Shown piece by piece: positions 42,052 through 50,176 of a stretch of 55,236 bases of DNA. A program made the translations under genes and the position numbers. The notes under the pieces are model-generated. The model saw only the letters and a program-made list of their open reading frames with translations, searched no databases and was not told the origin of the DNA. The first letter of the stretch is position 1. Every line of letters starts with the position of its first letter. This DNA is from an uncultured Lachnospiraceae bacterium (GTDB lineage Bacteria > Bacillota > Clostridia > Lachnospirales > Lachnospiraceae): the NCBI GenBank assembly GCA_910588295.1, contig CAJUQO010000012.1, positions 4,548 to 59,783 on the forward strand. The letters are read 5' to 3'.

Positions 42052-42097
42052 ATGGTGTAGTATGGAAGAAATAGCGGGGGATGGGGGACTACACCAT
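42052..42097 (+). promoter_or_regulatory. Inverted repeat enclosing the rpoN translation start
   Basis: ATGGTGTAGT (42052-42061) is perfectly complementary to ACTACACCAT (42088-42097). The second arm contains the first two bases of the rpoN ATG, and the loop contains the G-rich ribosome binding region. As RNA it would mask initiation; as DNA it could be an operator. Confidence 0.6.
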
Positions 42098-43535
42098 GAC
42101 GGGCAATGACATGAGGCTGGAACAGTCGCAGAAATTGGCCATGACACCGGAGCTGGTTCAGGCCATTAATCTTCTGCAGTTAAATACACAAGAGCTCTCA
42201 GCGTTTATTTGGGAGCAGATTTTAAGCAATCCTGTATTGGAAACCGAGGAAGGCCTTGGGGAAAAAGCAGAAGGAGGCAGTGACGGGACCTATGAAACAG
42301 AGGAAACTATTCAACATGGGGATCCTCAGGAAGAGCATGTAAGAGAGCCTTCCACGGAATGGGGAGTACAGGCGGATCGTCTTCGGGAATGGATGGAGGA
42401 TGATATCAGTTACTCCCCAAAGGGGGCGGAAGAGGGAAAGGCATTCGGTTTTGAAAATATTTCTGTACATAGAGCTACACTGCAGGATAATATGCTGATG
42501 CAGCTGTATGCCGCCGCCATGTCGCCTAAGCAGCAGATAATAGCGGAATATCTGATCGAGCTGATGGATGATAATGGTTACTTTTCTTCGTCGGTAAAAG
42601 AAGTTGCCGGCCATTTTAAGACGGAGGAAGAAGCAGTAGAGGAAATCCTGAGAACTCTGCAGACCTTTGAACCGGCGGGGGTGGGGGCGAGGAATCTGGA
42701 AGAGTGCCTGAAGCTCCAGTTGATAAATTTTGGGGTGTATGACGAAAAATACGAAAGGCTGCTGCACGAATTTCTCCATTCCTTAGCGGATAATAAGATC
42801 TCCTGGATCGCAAAGCAGATGAATGTATCCCGAAAAGAGGCGGAGGAGATGTGCGGGCTGATCAAGACTCTGGAGCCGAAGCCAGGCAGGCAATTCGCCA
42901 CATCAGAAAAAACCCAGTATATATTCCCGGATCTGCTGCTGGAAAAGATCAACGATGAATATGTGGTGATCCTTAATGACAGCAGTATCCCTACTTTGAG
43001 AGTGAACTCCTATTATCGCAGCCTTTTAGAGCATTCCAAGACAGACCAGGTCCTGGAAGAGTATCTGAAGGATAAAATGGGTTCTGCCCTTCGATTGATG
43101 AAAAACATTGATCAGCGAAACCGCACCATCGTTGCAGTGGCATCAGCCATTGTAAATTATCAAAAAGATTTTTTCGAAGGCTGCGGGGGTTTAAAACCCA
43201 TGACCTTAAAAGAAATCGCAGATGAAATTTCCGTTCACGAATCTACGGTGAGCCGTTGTGTAAAAGGAAAATACATGGAGACGGAAAGAGGTATTTATGA
43301 ATTGAAATTCTTCTTCTCCAGTGGTTACACAAATACCGTTGGCGAACAGGTATCTGCATTTAATATCAAAAAAAGAATAAAGGAAATTGTGAAACAGGAA
43401 AATCCGAAAAAACCTCTGGGGGATCAAAATATTGCACAATTGCTGGAGCAGGAGGGGATTTATATTTCTCGGAGAACCATTGCAAAATATAGAGACGAGC
43501 TGGGAATCTTATCTTCCTCCAAGAGAAGGAGATGA
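42096..43535 (+). CDS. rpoN: RNA polymerase sigma54 factor
   Basis: Alternative sigma factor of 479 aa that recognises -24/-12 promoters and needs an AAA+ activator. Region I is MRLEQSQKLAMTPELVQAINLLQLNTQEL, region II is acidic, and region III ends with the HTH and the RpoN box ISRRTIAKYRDELGI. ATG 42096 has GGGGGA at 7 bases; ATG 42081 and 42111 are also in frame. It is 62 bases after the PadR-CobW gene and ends at a terminator. Its presence here, with an activator and two sigma54 promoters, shows the island is self-sufficient in regulation. Confidence 0.96.
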   Translation: MTGNDMRLEQSQKLAMTPELVQAINLLQLNTQELSAFIWEQILSNPVLETEEGLGEKAEGGSDGTYETEETIQHGDPQEEHVREPSTEWGVQADRLREWMEDDISYSPKGAEEGKAFGFENISVHRATLQDNMLMQLYAAAMSPKQQIIAEYLIELMDDNGYFSSSVKEVAGHFKTEEEAVEEILRTLQTFEPAGVGARNLEECLKLQLINFGVYDEKYERLLHEFLHSLADNKISWIAKQMNVSRKEAEEMCGLIKTLEPKPGRQFATSEKTQYIFPDLLLEKINDEYVVILNDSSIPTLRVNSYYRSLLEHSKTDQVLEEYLKDKMGSALRLMKNIDQRNRTIVAVASAIVNYQKDFFEGCGGLKPMTLKEIADEISVHESTVSRCVKGKYMETERGIYELKFFFSSGYTNTVGEQVSAFNIKKRIKEIVKQENPKKPLGDQNIAQLLEQEGIYISRRTIAKYRDELGILSSSKRRR

Positions 43536-43568
43536 ACGCTTCGCGGGCCCTGGACTTTGTCTATGTAT

Positions 43569-43621
43569 GCCTCGGGAACTGTATCAGGTGATAATATCTG
43601 AGCATGTCCCGGGGCTTTTTA
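43569..43621 (+). terminator. Intrinsic terminator after rpoN
   Basis: GCCTCGGGA (43569-43577) pairs with TCCCGGGGC (43607-43615) with one G-U pair, followed by TTTTTA. The loop is long and may fold further. It marks the right end of the island transcript. Confidence 0.65.
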
Positions 43622-43744
43622 TTTCAGGGGATGCATGGGTCAACGGTATAACGGCGTGATTTACACGTTCTTACGGACTTTGCAGCAAGCGCAGAGTCCT
43701 GGGCTGGACTGTAACATTTTATATGCAAAATATGGATTTGTCGG

Positions 43745-43773
43745 TTGAAAGGGGGTAGGTTTAATGGTATACT
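43745..43773 (+). promoter_or_regulatory. Promoter for pyrE
   Basis: TTGAAA (43745-43750), 17-base spacer, TATACT (43768-43773), 67 bases before the pyrE ATG. It lets pyrE be expressed apart from pyrC-F-K-D. The 300 bases upstream hold only the rpoN terminator and a 9-bp hairpin (43675-43699). Confidence 0.65.
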
Positions 43774-43840
43774 TACCGGGTATATCTATGCTTGTCTTTT
43801 TGAATAAAAAAACCTTGCAAATAAAGGAGAAAACAGACAA

Positions 43841-44524
43841 ATGGAAGCATATAAAAAAGAGTTTATTGAGTTTATGGTAGACTGCGGCGTGTTGAAATTC
43901 GGCGACTTCGTGACGAAAAGCGGCCGAAAGACGCCCTTTTTTGTCAATACCGGATTTTATCGGACAGGCGCCCAGTTAAGGCGGCTGGGTCAGTATTACG
44001 CAAGAGCGATCCACGGTAAATTTGGGGTGGATTTTGACGTGCTGTTTGGGCCGGCCTACAAGGGGATCCCTCTTACGGTGGCTGCCACGATGGCTATCAG
44101 TGAGATGTACGGCGCGGATATCCGCTACTGTTCCAATCGCAAGGAGGTCAAGGATCACGGCGATAAGGGGATTCTCCTTGGCAGCCCAATCCAGGACGGG
44201 GACAGGATCGTCATTATTGAGGATGTGACTACGGCGGGCACGTCGATCCAGGAGACGCTGCCGATCTTAAAGGCTCAGGGTGAAGTGAAGCCTCTGGGAT
44301 TGTGCGTGTCTGTGGACCGCATGGAGCGGGGGCAGGGCACAAGGAGCGCGTTACAGGAGATCGAGGAGAGCTATGGCCTCAGGACCACAGCCATCGTAAC
44401 CATGGCTGAGGTGGTGGAACATTTGTATAACAGGGAATACAAAGGAAAAATTGTCATCGATGATACATTAAAAACGGCGATTGATGCATACTATGCCCAG
44501 TATGGCGCAGAAGACGGGAGGTAA
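43841..44524 (+). CDS. pyrE: Orotate phosphoribosyltransferase
   Basis: Joins orotate and PRPP to give OMP, the substrate of PyrF. The 227-aa protein has the PRPP-binding motif RIVIIEDVTTAGTS, the flexible loop region RKEVKDHGDKG, and the N-terminal LKFGDFVTKSGRKTPFFVN typical of PyrE. RBS AAAGGAGA precedes the ATG. In related Clostridia pyrE directly follows pyrD; here it is separated by the methyltransferase island and uses its own promoter. Confidence 0.96.
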   Translation: MEAYKKEFIEFMVDCGVLKFGDFVTKSGRKTPFFVNTGFYRTGAQLRRLGQYYARAIHGKFGVDFDVLFGPAYKGIPLTVAATMAISEMYGADIRYCSNRKEVKDHGDKGILLGSPIQDGDRIVIIEDVTTAGTSIQETLPILKAQGEVKPLGLCVSVDRMERGQGTRSALQEIEESYGLRTTAIVTMAEVVEHLYNREYKGKIVIDDTLKTAIDAYYAQYGAEDGR

Positions 44525-44528
44525 GCTC

Positions 44529-44681
44529 ATGAATGAAAAAATCTACAAGACTCTTTCTCATTCCGGCGCATTAAATCTGACCCTTGGGATTGTCATTCTG
44601 GCGACGGGTATAGCCGCGGGAGTCCTGCTGCTGATTAACGGGGCCGGGCTGCTGGGGAAAAAGGCGAAAATGATGATCTGA
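44529..44681 (+). CDS. Small membrane protein downstream of pyrE
   Basis: A 50-aa protein starting at ATG 44529, with GGGAGGT at 7 bases. It has one hydrophobic segment of about 22 residues (LNLTLGIVILATGIAAGVLLL) followed by a short basic tail GKKAKMM. The upstream in-frame extension lies inside pyrE and is rejected. I know of similar short proteins after pyrE in Lachnospiraceae but no function. Confidence 0.65.
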   Translation: MNEKIYKTLSHSGALNLTLGIVILATGIAAGVLLLINGAGLLGKKAKMMI

Positions 44682-44957
44682 TTGGCTGCAGAGCCGGCAT
44701 GTATCCGGTTGAAAGGCTGTTATTTCCGGTATGGAGCCGGAAATAGCAGTCATATTTCGTCTGTCGTGAGCATATATTGGCAGCAGATGGGATCTTTAAA
44801 ATACCTTAATATGCAGAAAGGCCGCCGCGCCGAAGGAGTATTTTGTATTATGGCGGAATTTCTGCAGGTCTTAGTATGCAGAAATTCCGCGCGGCAAAGT
44901 CATAGTTTGTGCTGCGGCAGATTTTTGCATAGCGCATGTTTGCGTGTGGAGGGCGGA
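44682..44957. other. Gene-free region with nested inverted repeats
   Basis: Two hairpins are conspicuous. One pairs CTGTTATTTCCGG with CCGGAAATAGCAG at about 44718-44752. The other has a perfect 14-bp stem, 44853-44866 with 44877-44890, whose outer bases GCCGCGC/GCGCGGC also pair. The frame running through it has no ribosome binding site. It could be a small repeat element or a processed terminator; no T run follows either stem. Confidence 0.5.
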
Positions 44958-45431
44958 GTGAGTATCAGAACGGCAAAACGGATTCAGCTGATCAGCCGGA
45001 TTTTTTTTATGCTGTATATGCTGGTTCTTATGTATTTTCTGTTGTTTTCGGATTGGTATGGGCGTGCGAATGTTTCGGAGGAATATCGTTATAATCTGGT
45101 GCTTTTTAAGGAAATACGCAGATACTGGGTGTACCGTCACAGGCTGGGGGCCATGGCGGTATTCACAAATCTGGCGGGCAATGTGATCTGTTTCATGCCC
45201 TATGGATTTGTGCTGCCGGATCTGCACAAGATTTTCCGAAATGGGTTTCTGGTGGTTTTTTCCGGGTTCGTGGTGACGCTGGGGGTGGAAACGCTACAGC
45301 TTGTGCTGCGCGTGGGCAGCTTCGATGTGGATGATATCCTGTTGAATACATTGGGGACGGTCCTCGGCTATCTGCTGGGGGTGTTGTATCGATGGCTGAG
45401 GAGTAGACGATATGCGAAGAAAAAGGTTTAA
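44958..45431 (+). CDS. VanZ-like membrane protein
   Basis: A 157-aa membrane protein with about four helices. GTG 44958 is set by GGAGGG just upstream. Family features are YNLVLFKEIRRYW, the helix NLAGNVICFMPYGFVLP, GFVVTLGVETLQLVLRVGSFDVDDILLNTLGTVLGYLLG. VanZ confers low teicoplanin resistance in some enterococci, but most genomic VanZ-like proteins have no shown resistance role, and no van genes are nearby. It overlaps the next gene by 20 bases. Confidence 0.85.
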   Translation: MSIRTAKRIQLISRIFFMLYMLVLMYFLLFSDWYGRANVSEEYRYNLVLFKEIRRYWVYRHRLGAMAVFTNLAGNVICFMPYGFVLPDLHKIFRNGFLVVFSGFVVTLGVETLQLVLRVGSFDVDDILLNTLGTVLGYLLGVLYRWLRSRRYAKKKV

Positions 45432-45729
45432 ATATGCATTTGCCGGGAAGAAGGAGTCGGAGGGCGGCCTGGCTTCCCTCACTTATGCCGGGCTTTCTCT
45501 GGGGATTTTTCTGGTATCTGTGGTGGCGGCGTTTGTCACAAAAGGTAACAGCGGCATCCTTTTTGGAGCCCTGGGGCTGGCAGCCATGCTTTTTGCGCTC
45601 TGTGGCTTTGTCACAGGGCTGGTCAGCTTTTCAGAGAGGGACAGGAAGCACAGGGGGAGCATGATTGGTTCACTGATTAACGGAATTCTGGCCGTGACCT
45701 GGCTGAGTCTTTATCTTATAGGAATATGA
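45412..45729 (+). CDS. DUF6142-like small membrane protein
   Basis: A 105-aa protein with about three hydrophobic helices (LSLGIFLVSVVAAFV; ILFGALGLAAMLFALCGFVTGLVSF; LINGILAVTWLSLYLIGI) and a basic N terminus. It resembles the DUF6142 group; I know of no function. The ATG has GAGGAGTAG about 5 bases upstream and lies inside the end of the VanZ-like gene. Confidence 0.75.
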   Translation: MRRKRFKYAFAGKKESEGGLASLTYAGLSLGIFLVSVVAAFVTKGNSGILFGALGLAAMLFALCGFVTGLVSFSERDRKHRGSMIGSLINGILAVTWLSLYLIGI

Positions 45730-45769
45730 TACGGGAGGCTGGATTGGCAGCGCATTGAAAGGGATTATC

Positions 45770-46360
45770 GTGGACGAAAGATTAAAAAAGCAGTTGGAAT
45801 TTTTGCTGGAGATTGATAAAGAAAAACAGATTTTCCGCCAGACCCATATCCTGGGATATGGGCGGAGGGAGAATGACGCAGAACATGCCTGGCATATGGC
45901 GATTATGGCCTTTGTGCTGGCGGAGCACGCTGATAATCCGGTGGATGTGCTGCGGGTGGTGCAGATGGTGCTGATCCATGATCTGGTAGAGATATATGCC
46001 GGGGATACATATGCCTACGATGAGGCAGGTAAAGCGACCCAGCGGGAGCGGGAGCTTGCGGCGGCGGATCGGATCTTCGGTATGCTGCCGGAGGATCAGG
46101 GAAAGCAGATGCGCGGCGTATGGGAAGAATTCGAGGCATATGAGACGCGAGAAGCCCGTTTTGCCCATTTGTTGGACAACTACCAGCCCCTGTCATTAAA
46201 TGACGCTAATGGTGGGAAGGATTGGTTGAGCCATGGAGTGACGCGTTCGCAGATTATGAAGAGGAACGAGCGTACGCTGGACGTGTCGGAAGCGATGGGC
46301 CGGGTGATCCGGCAGGTGATTGACAAAAATGTGGAAAAGGGAACAATTCGGGATGAATGA
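45770..46360 (+). CDS. HD-domain phosphohydrolase, YfbR-like
   Basis: Predicted metal-dependent nucleotidase of 196 aa. HD motif elements are DAEHAWHMAIMAFVLAEH, MVLIHDLVEIYAGDTYAYD and the final Asp in FAHLLDNYQPL. YfbR-type enzymes remove phosphate from deoxynucleoside monophosphates; the substrate here is inferred only from family. GTG 45770 has AAAGGG 6 bases upstream; TTG 45755 is an alternative. The stop overlaps the next start by eight bases. Confidence 0.84.
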   Translation: MDERLKKQLEFLLEIDKEKQIFRQTHILGYGRRENDAEHAWHMAIMAFVLAEHADNPVDVLRVVQMVLIHDLVEIYAGDTYAYDEAGKATQRERELAAADRIFGMLPEDQGKQMRGVWEEFEAYETREARFAHLLDNYQPLSLNDANGGKDWLSHGVTRSQIMKRNERTLDVSEAMGRVIRQVIDKNVEKGTIRDE

Positions 46361-48398
46361 GATAGTAAGAGAACGCTGGGACCTGGTGTTCCAGAGGATT
46401 CGGGAGATACCCGGAGAGAAGGCGGCGCCGGAGCTTTACAGGGAATATTTTGACAGTACCGCCTGTTTTTTGTATCAAGTGGGGCAGATTGCCCTGGAGG
46501 AAGAGCCGGGGGCCGGCCTTTCCATGGAACTATTGCAAAAACGGTGTGATTCCCTGTATGGGGATATCCGGCCGGGACGGTACGATCATTCCTATGGGAA
46601 TCCGGCCTGGGCGGCGTCCTGTTTTGGCCGGGAAATGGGGCAGATGCTGTGCTTTCTTTACGCACAGCTTCGCGGGGCCATACCGCTGGCCTATGAAAAG
46701 CGCTGGGAAGAACTTACGGCTCTGTTTGAATTGTTTGTGGAAATCTATACGGATTTTACCGGCGAGGAGCTGCCGGAGCCGGAAAGCGTACGGCAGATTC
46801 TCTACTGGTACTGTTATGATTACTGTGGCGAGATGGTGGAGCGGCGTATACGTGAGCAGGTCGATCCTTCCCTCACTTTTGCCACGGATATTGTCATGGA
46901 GGCCGATCTGGCGGATCTCACTTACCTGTACCGCTATGGCGAATATATTACGGAAAATGAGATCCGTACGGCAGAGTTTCTAAATACTATGCCCGACGGT
47001 GAGATCGAGGCCATGGCCCGTACTTACACAGAGGGGTACAGAGAAGGTTTTGTCCATGCCGGGATTGACCTGTCTAAAAAGAGGACGGTCAACATCCGTT
47101 ACACGATCGGCTTTGAGCGGGTGATCCGGGCGGCGGTTCGGCAGTTTGCCGCCATGGGGCTTGAACCGACGATCTTCCGAAGCGCCGTTCACACGGTCAA
47201 CAAAAGTCCCAGTGGCCGCGTCGGATATGGAGGAACCCCGGCGAATCCCCAATATGATTACGATCATCGGATGGATGACGCGCTTTTTCTCGATGAGGAA
47301 TTTGTGGGCAGGAAACTGCGGGCCACGAAGGAGGCCTATGAGCAGGTGAAGGAGCTTGCCCGGGGCCATGCGGGGCCTGCCTGCCAGGAGACTTTCGGGG
47401 AGAAGGTTTTTGCGCCGGAACCCAAGAAGGACTGCCTGCAGTACACGGCGGCCCAGCAGAAGCTGTCGGCCCGCTGCCGCAATGAGCTGGGGCAGATTAC
47501 GAACCGGTATATCCCGGGAGATGAGCGCAGTTTTACGATCATTGCATATCCGACGCCGGAGATCGGTTCCCAATATGAGGAAATATTTGCGGAGACCGTG
47601 AGGGTGAATAACCTGGATTCCCGTCTGTATCAGCGGATCCAGCAGCGAATGATTGACTGTCTGGATCAGGGCGCGGCCGTGCGGGTGAAGGGAGCCGGCG
47701 GCAACCGGACGGATTTTCGGATTTCGCTTCATCCCCTTCAGAATCCCGCGAGGGAGACGATTTTTGAGAATTGTGTGGCCGATGTGAATATCCCGGTGGG
47801 AGAGGTCTTCACCAGCCCGGTATTGTCCGGCACGAACGGTACCCTCCATGTGAAGCGGGTATATCTGAACGGCCTGCCCTATGAGAACCTGGAGCTGTCC
47901 TTTGCAGATGGACGGATTGTTTCCTATACTTGTACGAATTTTGGCGCGGAGGAGGAGAACAGGGCCTATATCAAAGAAAATGTACTTTTTAATCACGAGA
48001 GTTTGCCTCTGGGTGAGTTTGCGATAGGCACCAATACCACGGCTTATCGTATGGGGCGCATCTATCATATCGAGGGCCTGCTGCCCATACTGATCGCTGA
48101 GAAAACCGGCCCCCATTTCGCGGTAGGGGATACCTGCTATAGCTGGGCGGAGGATGTGCCGGTGTTTAATCCTGACGGCAAAGAGATCATTGCCCGGGAT
48201 AATGAGGTGTCGGCTCTGCGGAAAGAGGATCCGTCAAAGGCCTATCTGAACTGCCATACGGATATCACAATTCCCTATGATGAGCTGGGGCTTCTGTCTG
48301 TCATTTTGCCCGACGGCAGCGAGACGGCGATTATCCGGGACGGGCGGTTTGTTTTGCCGGGGACGGAGGAGTTAAATATTCCGTTGGATGAGAAATAA
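46353..48398 (+). CDS. M29-family (AmpS/PepS-like) metallopeptidase with a long N-terminal extension
   Basis: A 681-aa protein. About residues 1-285 are an extension without a family I can name. The rest is a thermophilic-aminopeptidase-type domain: VKGAGGNRTDFRISL, NIPVGEVFTSPV with a metal Glu, SLPLGEFAIGTNT, and IAEKTGPHFAVGDTCYSW with a later NCHTDITIPY that carries the His/Asp ligands. M29 enzymes are usually about 400 aa, so the extension is the odd part. ATG 46353 overlaps the HD gene (ATGAATGA). It is predicted cytosolic. Confidence 0.8.
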   Translation: MNEIVRERWDLVFQRIREIPGEKAAPELYREYFDSTACFLYQVGQIALEEEPGAGLSMELLQKRCDSLYGDIRPGRYDHSYGNPAWAASCFGREMGQMLCFLYAQLRGAIPLAYEKRWEELTALFELFVEIYTDFTGEELPEPESVRQILYWYCYDYCGEMVERRIREQVDPSLTFATDIVMEADLADLTYLYRYGEYITENEIRTAEFLNTMPDGEIEAMARTYTEGYREGFVHAGIDLSKKRTVNIRYTIGFERVIRAAVRQFAAMGLEPTIFRSAVHTVNKSPSGRVGYGGTPANPQYDYDHRMDDALFLDEEFVGRKLRATKEAYEQVKELARGHAGPACQETFGEKVFAPEPKKDCLQYTAAQQKLSARCRNELGQITNRYIPGDERSFTIIAYPTPEIGSQYEEIFAETVRVNNLDSRLYQRIQQRMIDCLDQGAAVRVKGAGGNRTDFRISLHPLQNPARETIFENCVADVNIPVGEVFTSPVLSGTNGTLHVKRVYLNGLPYENLELSFADGRIVSYTCTNFGAEEENRAYIKENVLFNHESLPLGEFAIGTNTTAYRMGRIYHIEGLLPILIAEKTGPHFAVGDTCYSWAEDVPVFNPDGKEIIARDNEVSALRKEDPSKAYLNCHTDITIPYDELGLLSVILPDGSETAIIRDGRFVLPGTEELNIPLDEK

Positions 48399-48469
48399 TT
48401 CTTGTGGCAGGGCCGGGGATTGTGCAAGGGTTTTGTTTTCTGAATGCTATGATTAAGCATACCCTGGTA

Positions 48470-48530
48470 TTGACATTAACTTTCCATATCGTTACAATAC
48501 CCATAGCAACTCTATGGGTATTTTTTATTT
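48470..48530 (+). promoter_or_regulatory. purE promoter overlapped by a terminator hairpin
   Basis: TTGACA (48470-48475), 17-base spacer, TACAAT (48493-48498). Directly overlapping the -10 is a perfect 10-bp hairpin (48497-48506 with 48512-48521) followed by T6. The hairpin can end transcripts from the peptidase gene, but for transcripts starting near 48505 only its second arm is present. No purine riboswitch aptamer was found in the short leader. Confidence 0.7.
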
Positions 48531-48559
48531 TGATAGATCTACGAAAGGACGGGAACGAA

Positions 48560-49063
48560 ATGGCAAAAGTAGGAATTGTAATGGGCAGCGACTCTGACAT
48601 GCCGGTGATGGCGAAAGCCGCCGATATGCTGGAGAAACTGGGAGTGGATTATGAGATGACGATCATTTCCGCCCACAGGGAGCCGGATATTTTTTACGAG
48701 TACGCAAAGGGCGCGGAGGCGAAGGGGATCAAGGTGATTATTGCCGGCGCCGGTATGGCGGCTCATCTGCCGGGTATGTGCGCGGCTATTTTCCCGATGC
48801 CGGTTATCGGTATCCCGATGCACACCACCTCCCTGGGAGGGCGGGATTCCCTGTACTCCATCGTGCAGATGCCTACAGGCATCCCGGTGGCCACCGTGGC
48901 CATCAACGGCGGGGCCAACGCGGGTATCCTGGCGGCGAAAATCCTGGCCACATCGGATCCGGAGCTTTTGCAGAGGCTGAAAGAGTATTCGGAGGAGATG
49001 AAGGAGCAGGTGGTGGAAAAGGACGCGAAGTTAAAGAAAGTCGGATATAAAAATTATATGTAA
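48560..49063 (+). CDS. purE: N5-carboxyaminoimidazole ribonucleotide mutase
   Basis: Class I PurE of 167 aa, moving the carboxylate in purine synthesis. Motifs are GSDSDMPVM, ISAHREPD with the catalytic His, and AGMAAHLPGMCA. ATG 48560 has AAAGGACGGG upstream. A longer open frame to the left crosses the terminator and is rejected. A class I enzyme implies a PurK elsewhere, since none is in the window. It opens the purE-M-N-D unit. Confidence 0.95.
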   Translation: MAKVGIVMGSDSDMPVMAKAADMLEKLGVDYEMTIISAHREPDIFYEYAKGAEAKGIKVIIAGAGMAAHLPGMCAAIFPMPVIGIPMHTTSLGGRDSLYSIVQMPTGIPVATVAINGGANAGILAAKILATSDPELLQRLKEYSEEMKEQVVEKDAKLKKVGYKNYM

Positions 49064-49150
49064 CTTAAATCACAATCTTACGGTCTCAGCAGCAAGTGCT
49101 TCGGCCTGTATGGAACAATTGTATTTATGATGAACGAATGGGAGGCCCAT

Positions 49151-50176
49151 ATGGATTACAGAAATGCAGGTGTGGATATTGAAGCCGGGTATAAATCGGT
49201 GGAACTGATGAAAGAGCATATCAAAAAAACCATGCGGCCGGAGGTACTTACAGGTATCGGAGGATTTTCCGGCGCGTTTTCCATGGAAAAATTTAAGGCC
49301 ATGGAGAAACCCACACTGGTGTCCGGCACGGACGGTGTGGGGACAAAGCTGAAGCTGGCGTTTTTGATGGACAGGCATGACACGGTGGGTATTGACTGTG
49401 TGGCCATGTGTGTCAACGACATTGCCTGCGCGGGCGGGGAACCGCTGTTTTTCCTGGATTATATTGCCTGCGGCAAAAATTATCCCGAAAAAATCGCGGC
49501 CATCGTCAGCGGAGTGGCGGAGGGCTGCGCCCAGGCCGGCGCGGCGCTGATCGGCGGCGAGACGGCGGAGATGCCCGGCTTCTACCCCGAAGACGAGTAT
49601 GACCTGGCCGGATTTGCGGTGGGGATCGTGGATGAGAAAGAGTTGATCACCGGCGGGGATCTGGCTCCCGGCGATGTGCTGGTGGGTATGGCTTCCTCCG
49701 GTGTGCACAGCAACGGGTTTTCCCTGGTGCGCAGGGTATTCGATATGACGAAAGAATCCCTGGAAACGTATTATGACGAGTTGGGAGGCACGTTGGGAGA
49801 AACCCTTCTGGCGCCCACAAAAATATATGTGAAAGCCCTGCGAAGTGTGAAAGAAGCAGGCGTGCGTATTCATGCCTGCAGCCATATCACCGGCGGCGGG
49901 TTCTATGAGAACGTGCCCCGTATGTTAAAAGAGGGTGTAAAGGCCGTTATTGAAAAGAACAGCTATCCGGTTCCTCCGATTTTCCCGCTGATGGCAGCCA
50001 AAGGGCAGATCGAAGAAAAAATGATGTACAATACCTACAATATGGGCATCGGTATGGTGATGGCCGTTAAGCCCGGAGATGTGGATAAAACCATGGAAGC
50101 CGTCCGGGCGGCCGGCGAGACGCCCTATGTGATCGGCCGCATCGAGGCCGGAGAAAAGGGAGTGGAGTTATGTTAA
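49151..50176 (+). CDS. purM: Phosphoribosylformylglycinamidine cyclo-ligase (AIR synthetase)
   Basis: ATP-dependent ring closure of FGAM to AIR; 341 aa. Family motifs include the N-terminal YRNAGVDIEAGY, SGTDGVGTKLKLAF, the domain-linking FFLDYIACG and GETAEMPGFY. ATG 49151 is chosen from GGGAGG at 6 bases; an in-frame ATG at 49127 lacks one. The stop overlaps the purN start by seven bases. Confidence 0.96.
   Translation: MDYRNAGVDIEAGYKSVELMKEHIKKTMRPEVLTGIGGFSGAFSMEKFKAMEKPTLVSGTDGVGTKLKLAFLMDRHDTVGIDCVAMCVNDIACAGGEPLFFLDYIACGKNYPEKIAAIVSGVAEGCAQAGAALIGGETAEMPGFYPEDEYDLAGFAVGIVDEKELITGGDLAPGDVLVGMASSGVHSNGFSLVRRVFDMTKESLETYYDELGGTLGETLLAPTKIYVKALRSVKEAGVRIHACSHITGGGFYENVPRMLKEGVKAVIEKNSYPVPPIFPLMAAKGQIEEKMMYNTYNMGIGMVMAVKPGDVDKTMEAVRAAGETPYVIGRIEAGEKGVELC

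Noticed and set aside
24640..43840. Prophage or ICE as carrier of the island
   Set aside because: No integrase, relaxase, structural or transposase gene and no flanking repeats are visible.
44682..44957. Longer N terminus for the VanZ-like protein
   Set aside because: The extension runs through strong hairpins, has no ribosome binding site, and GTG 44958 follows GGAGGG.
48404..48559. Upstream extension of purE
   Set aside because: It crosses the promoter-terminator region and PurE proteins begin at the ATG 48560 position.
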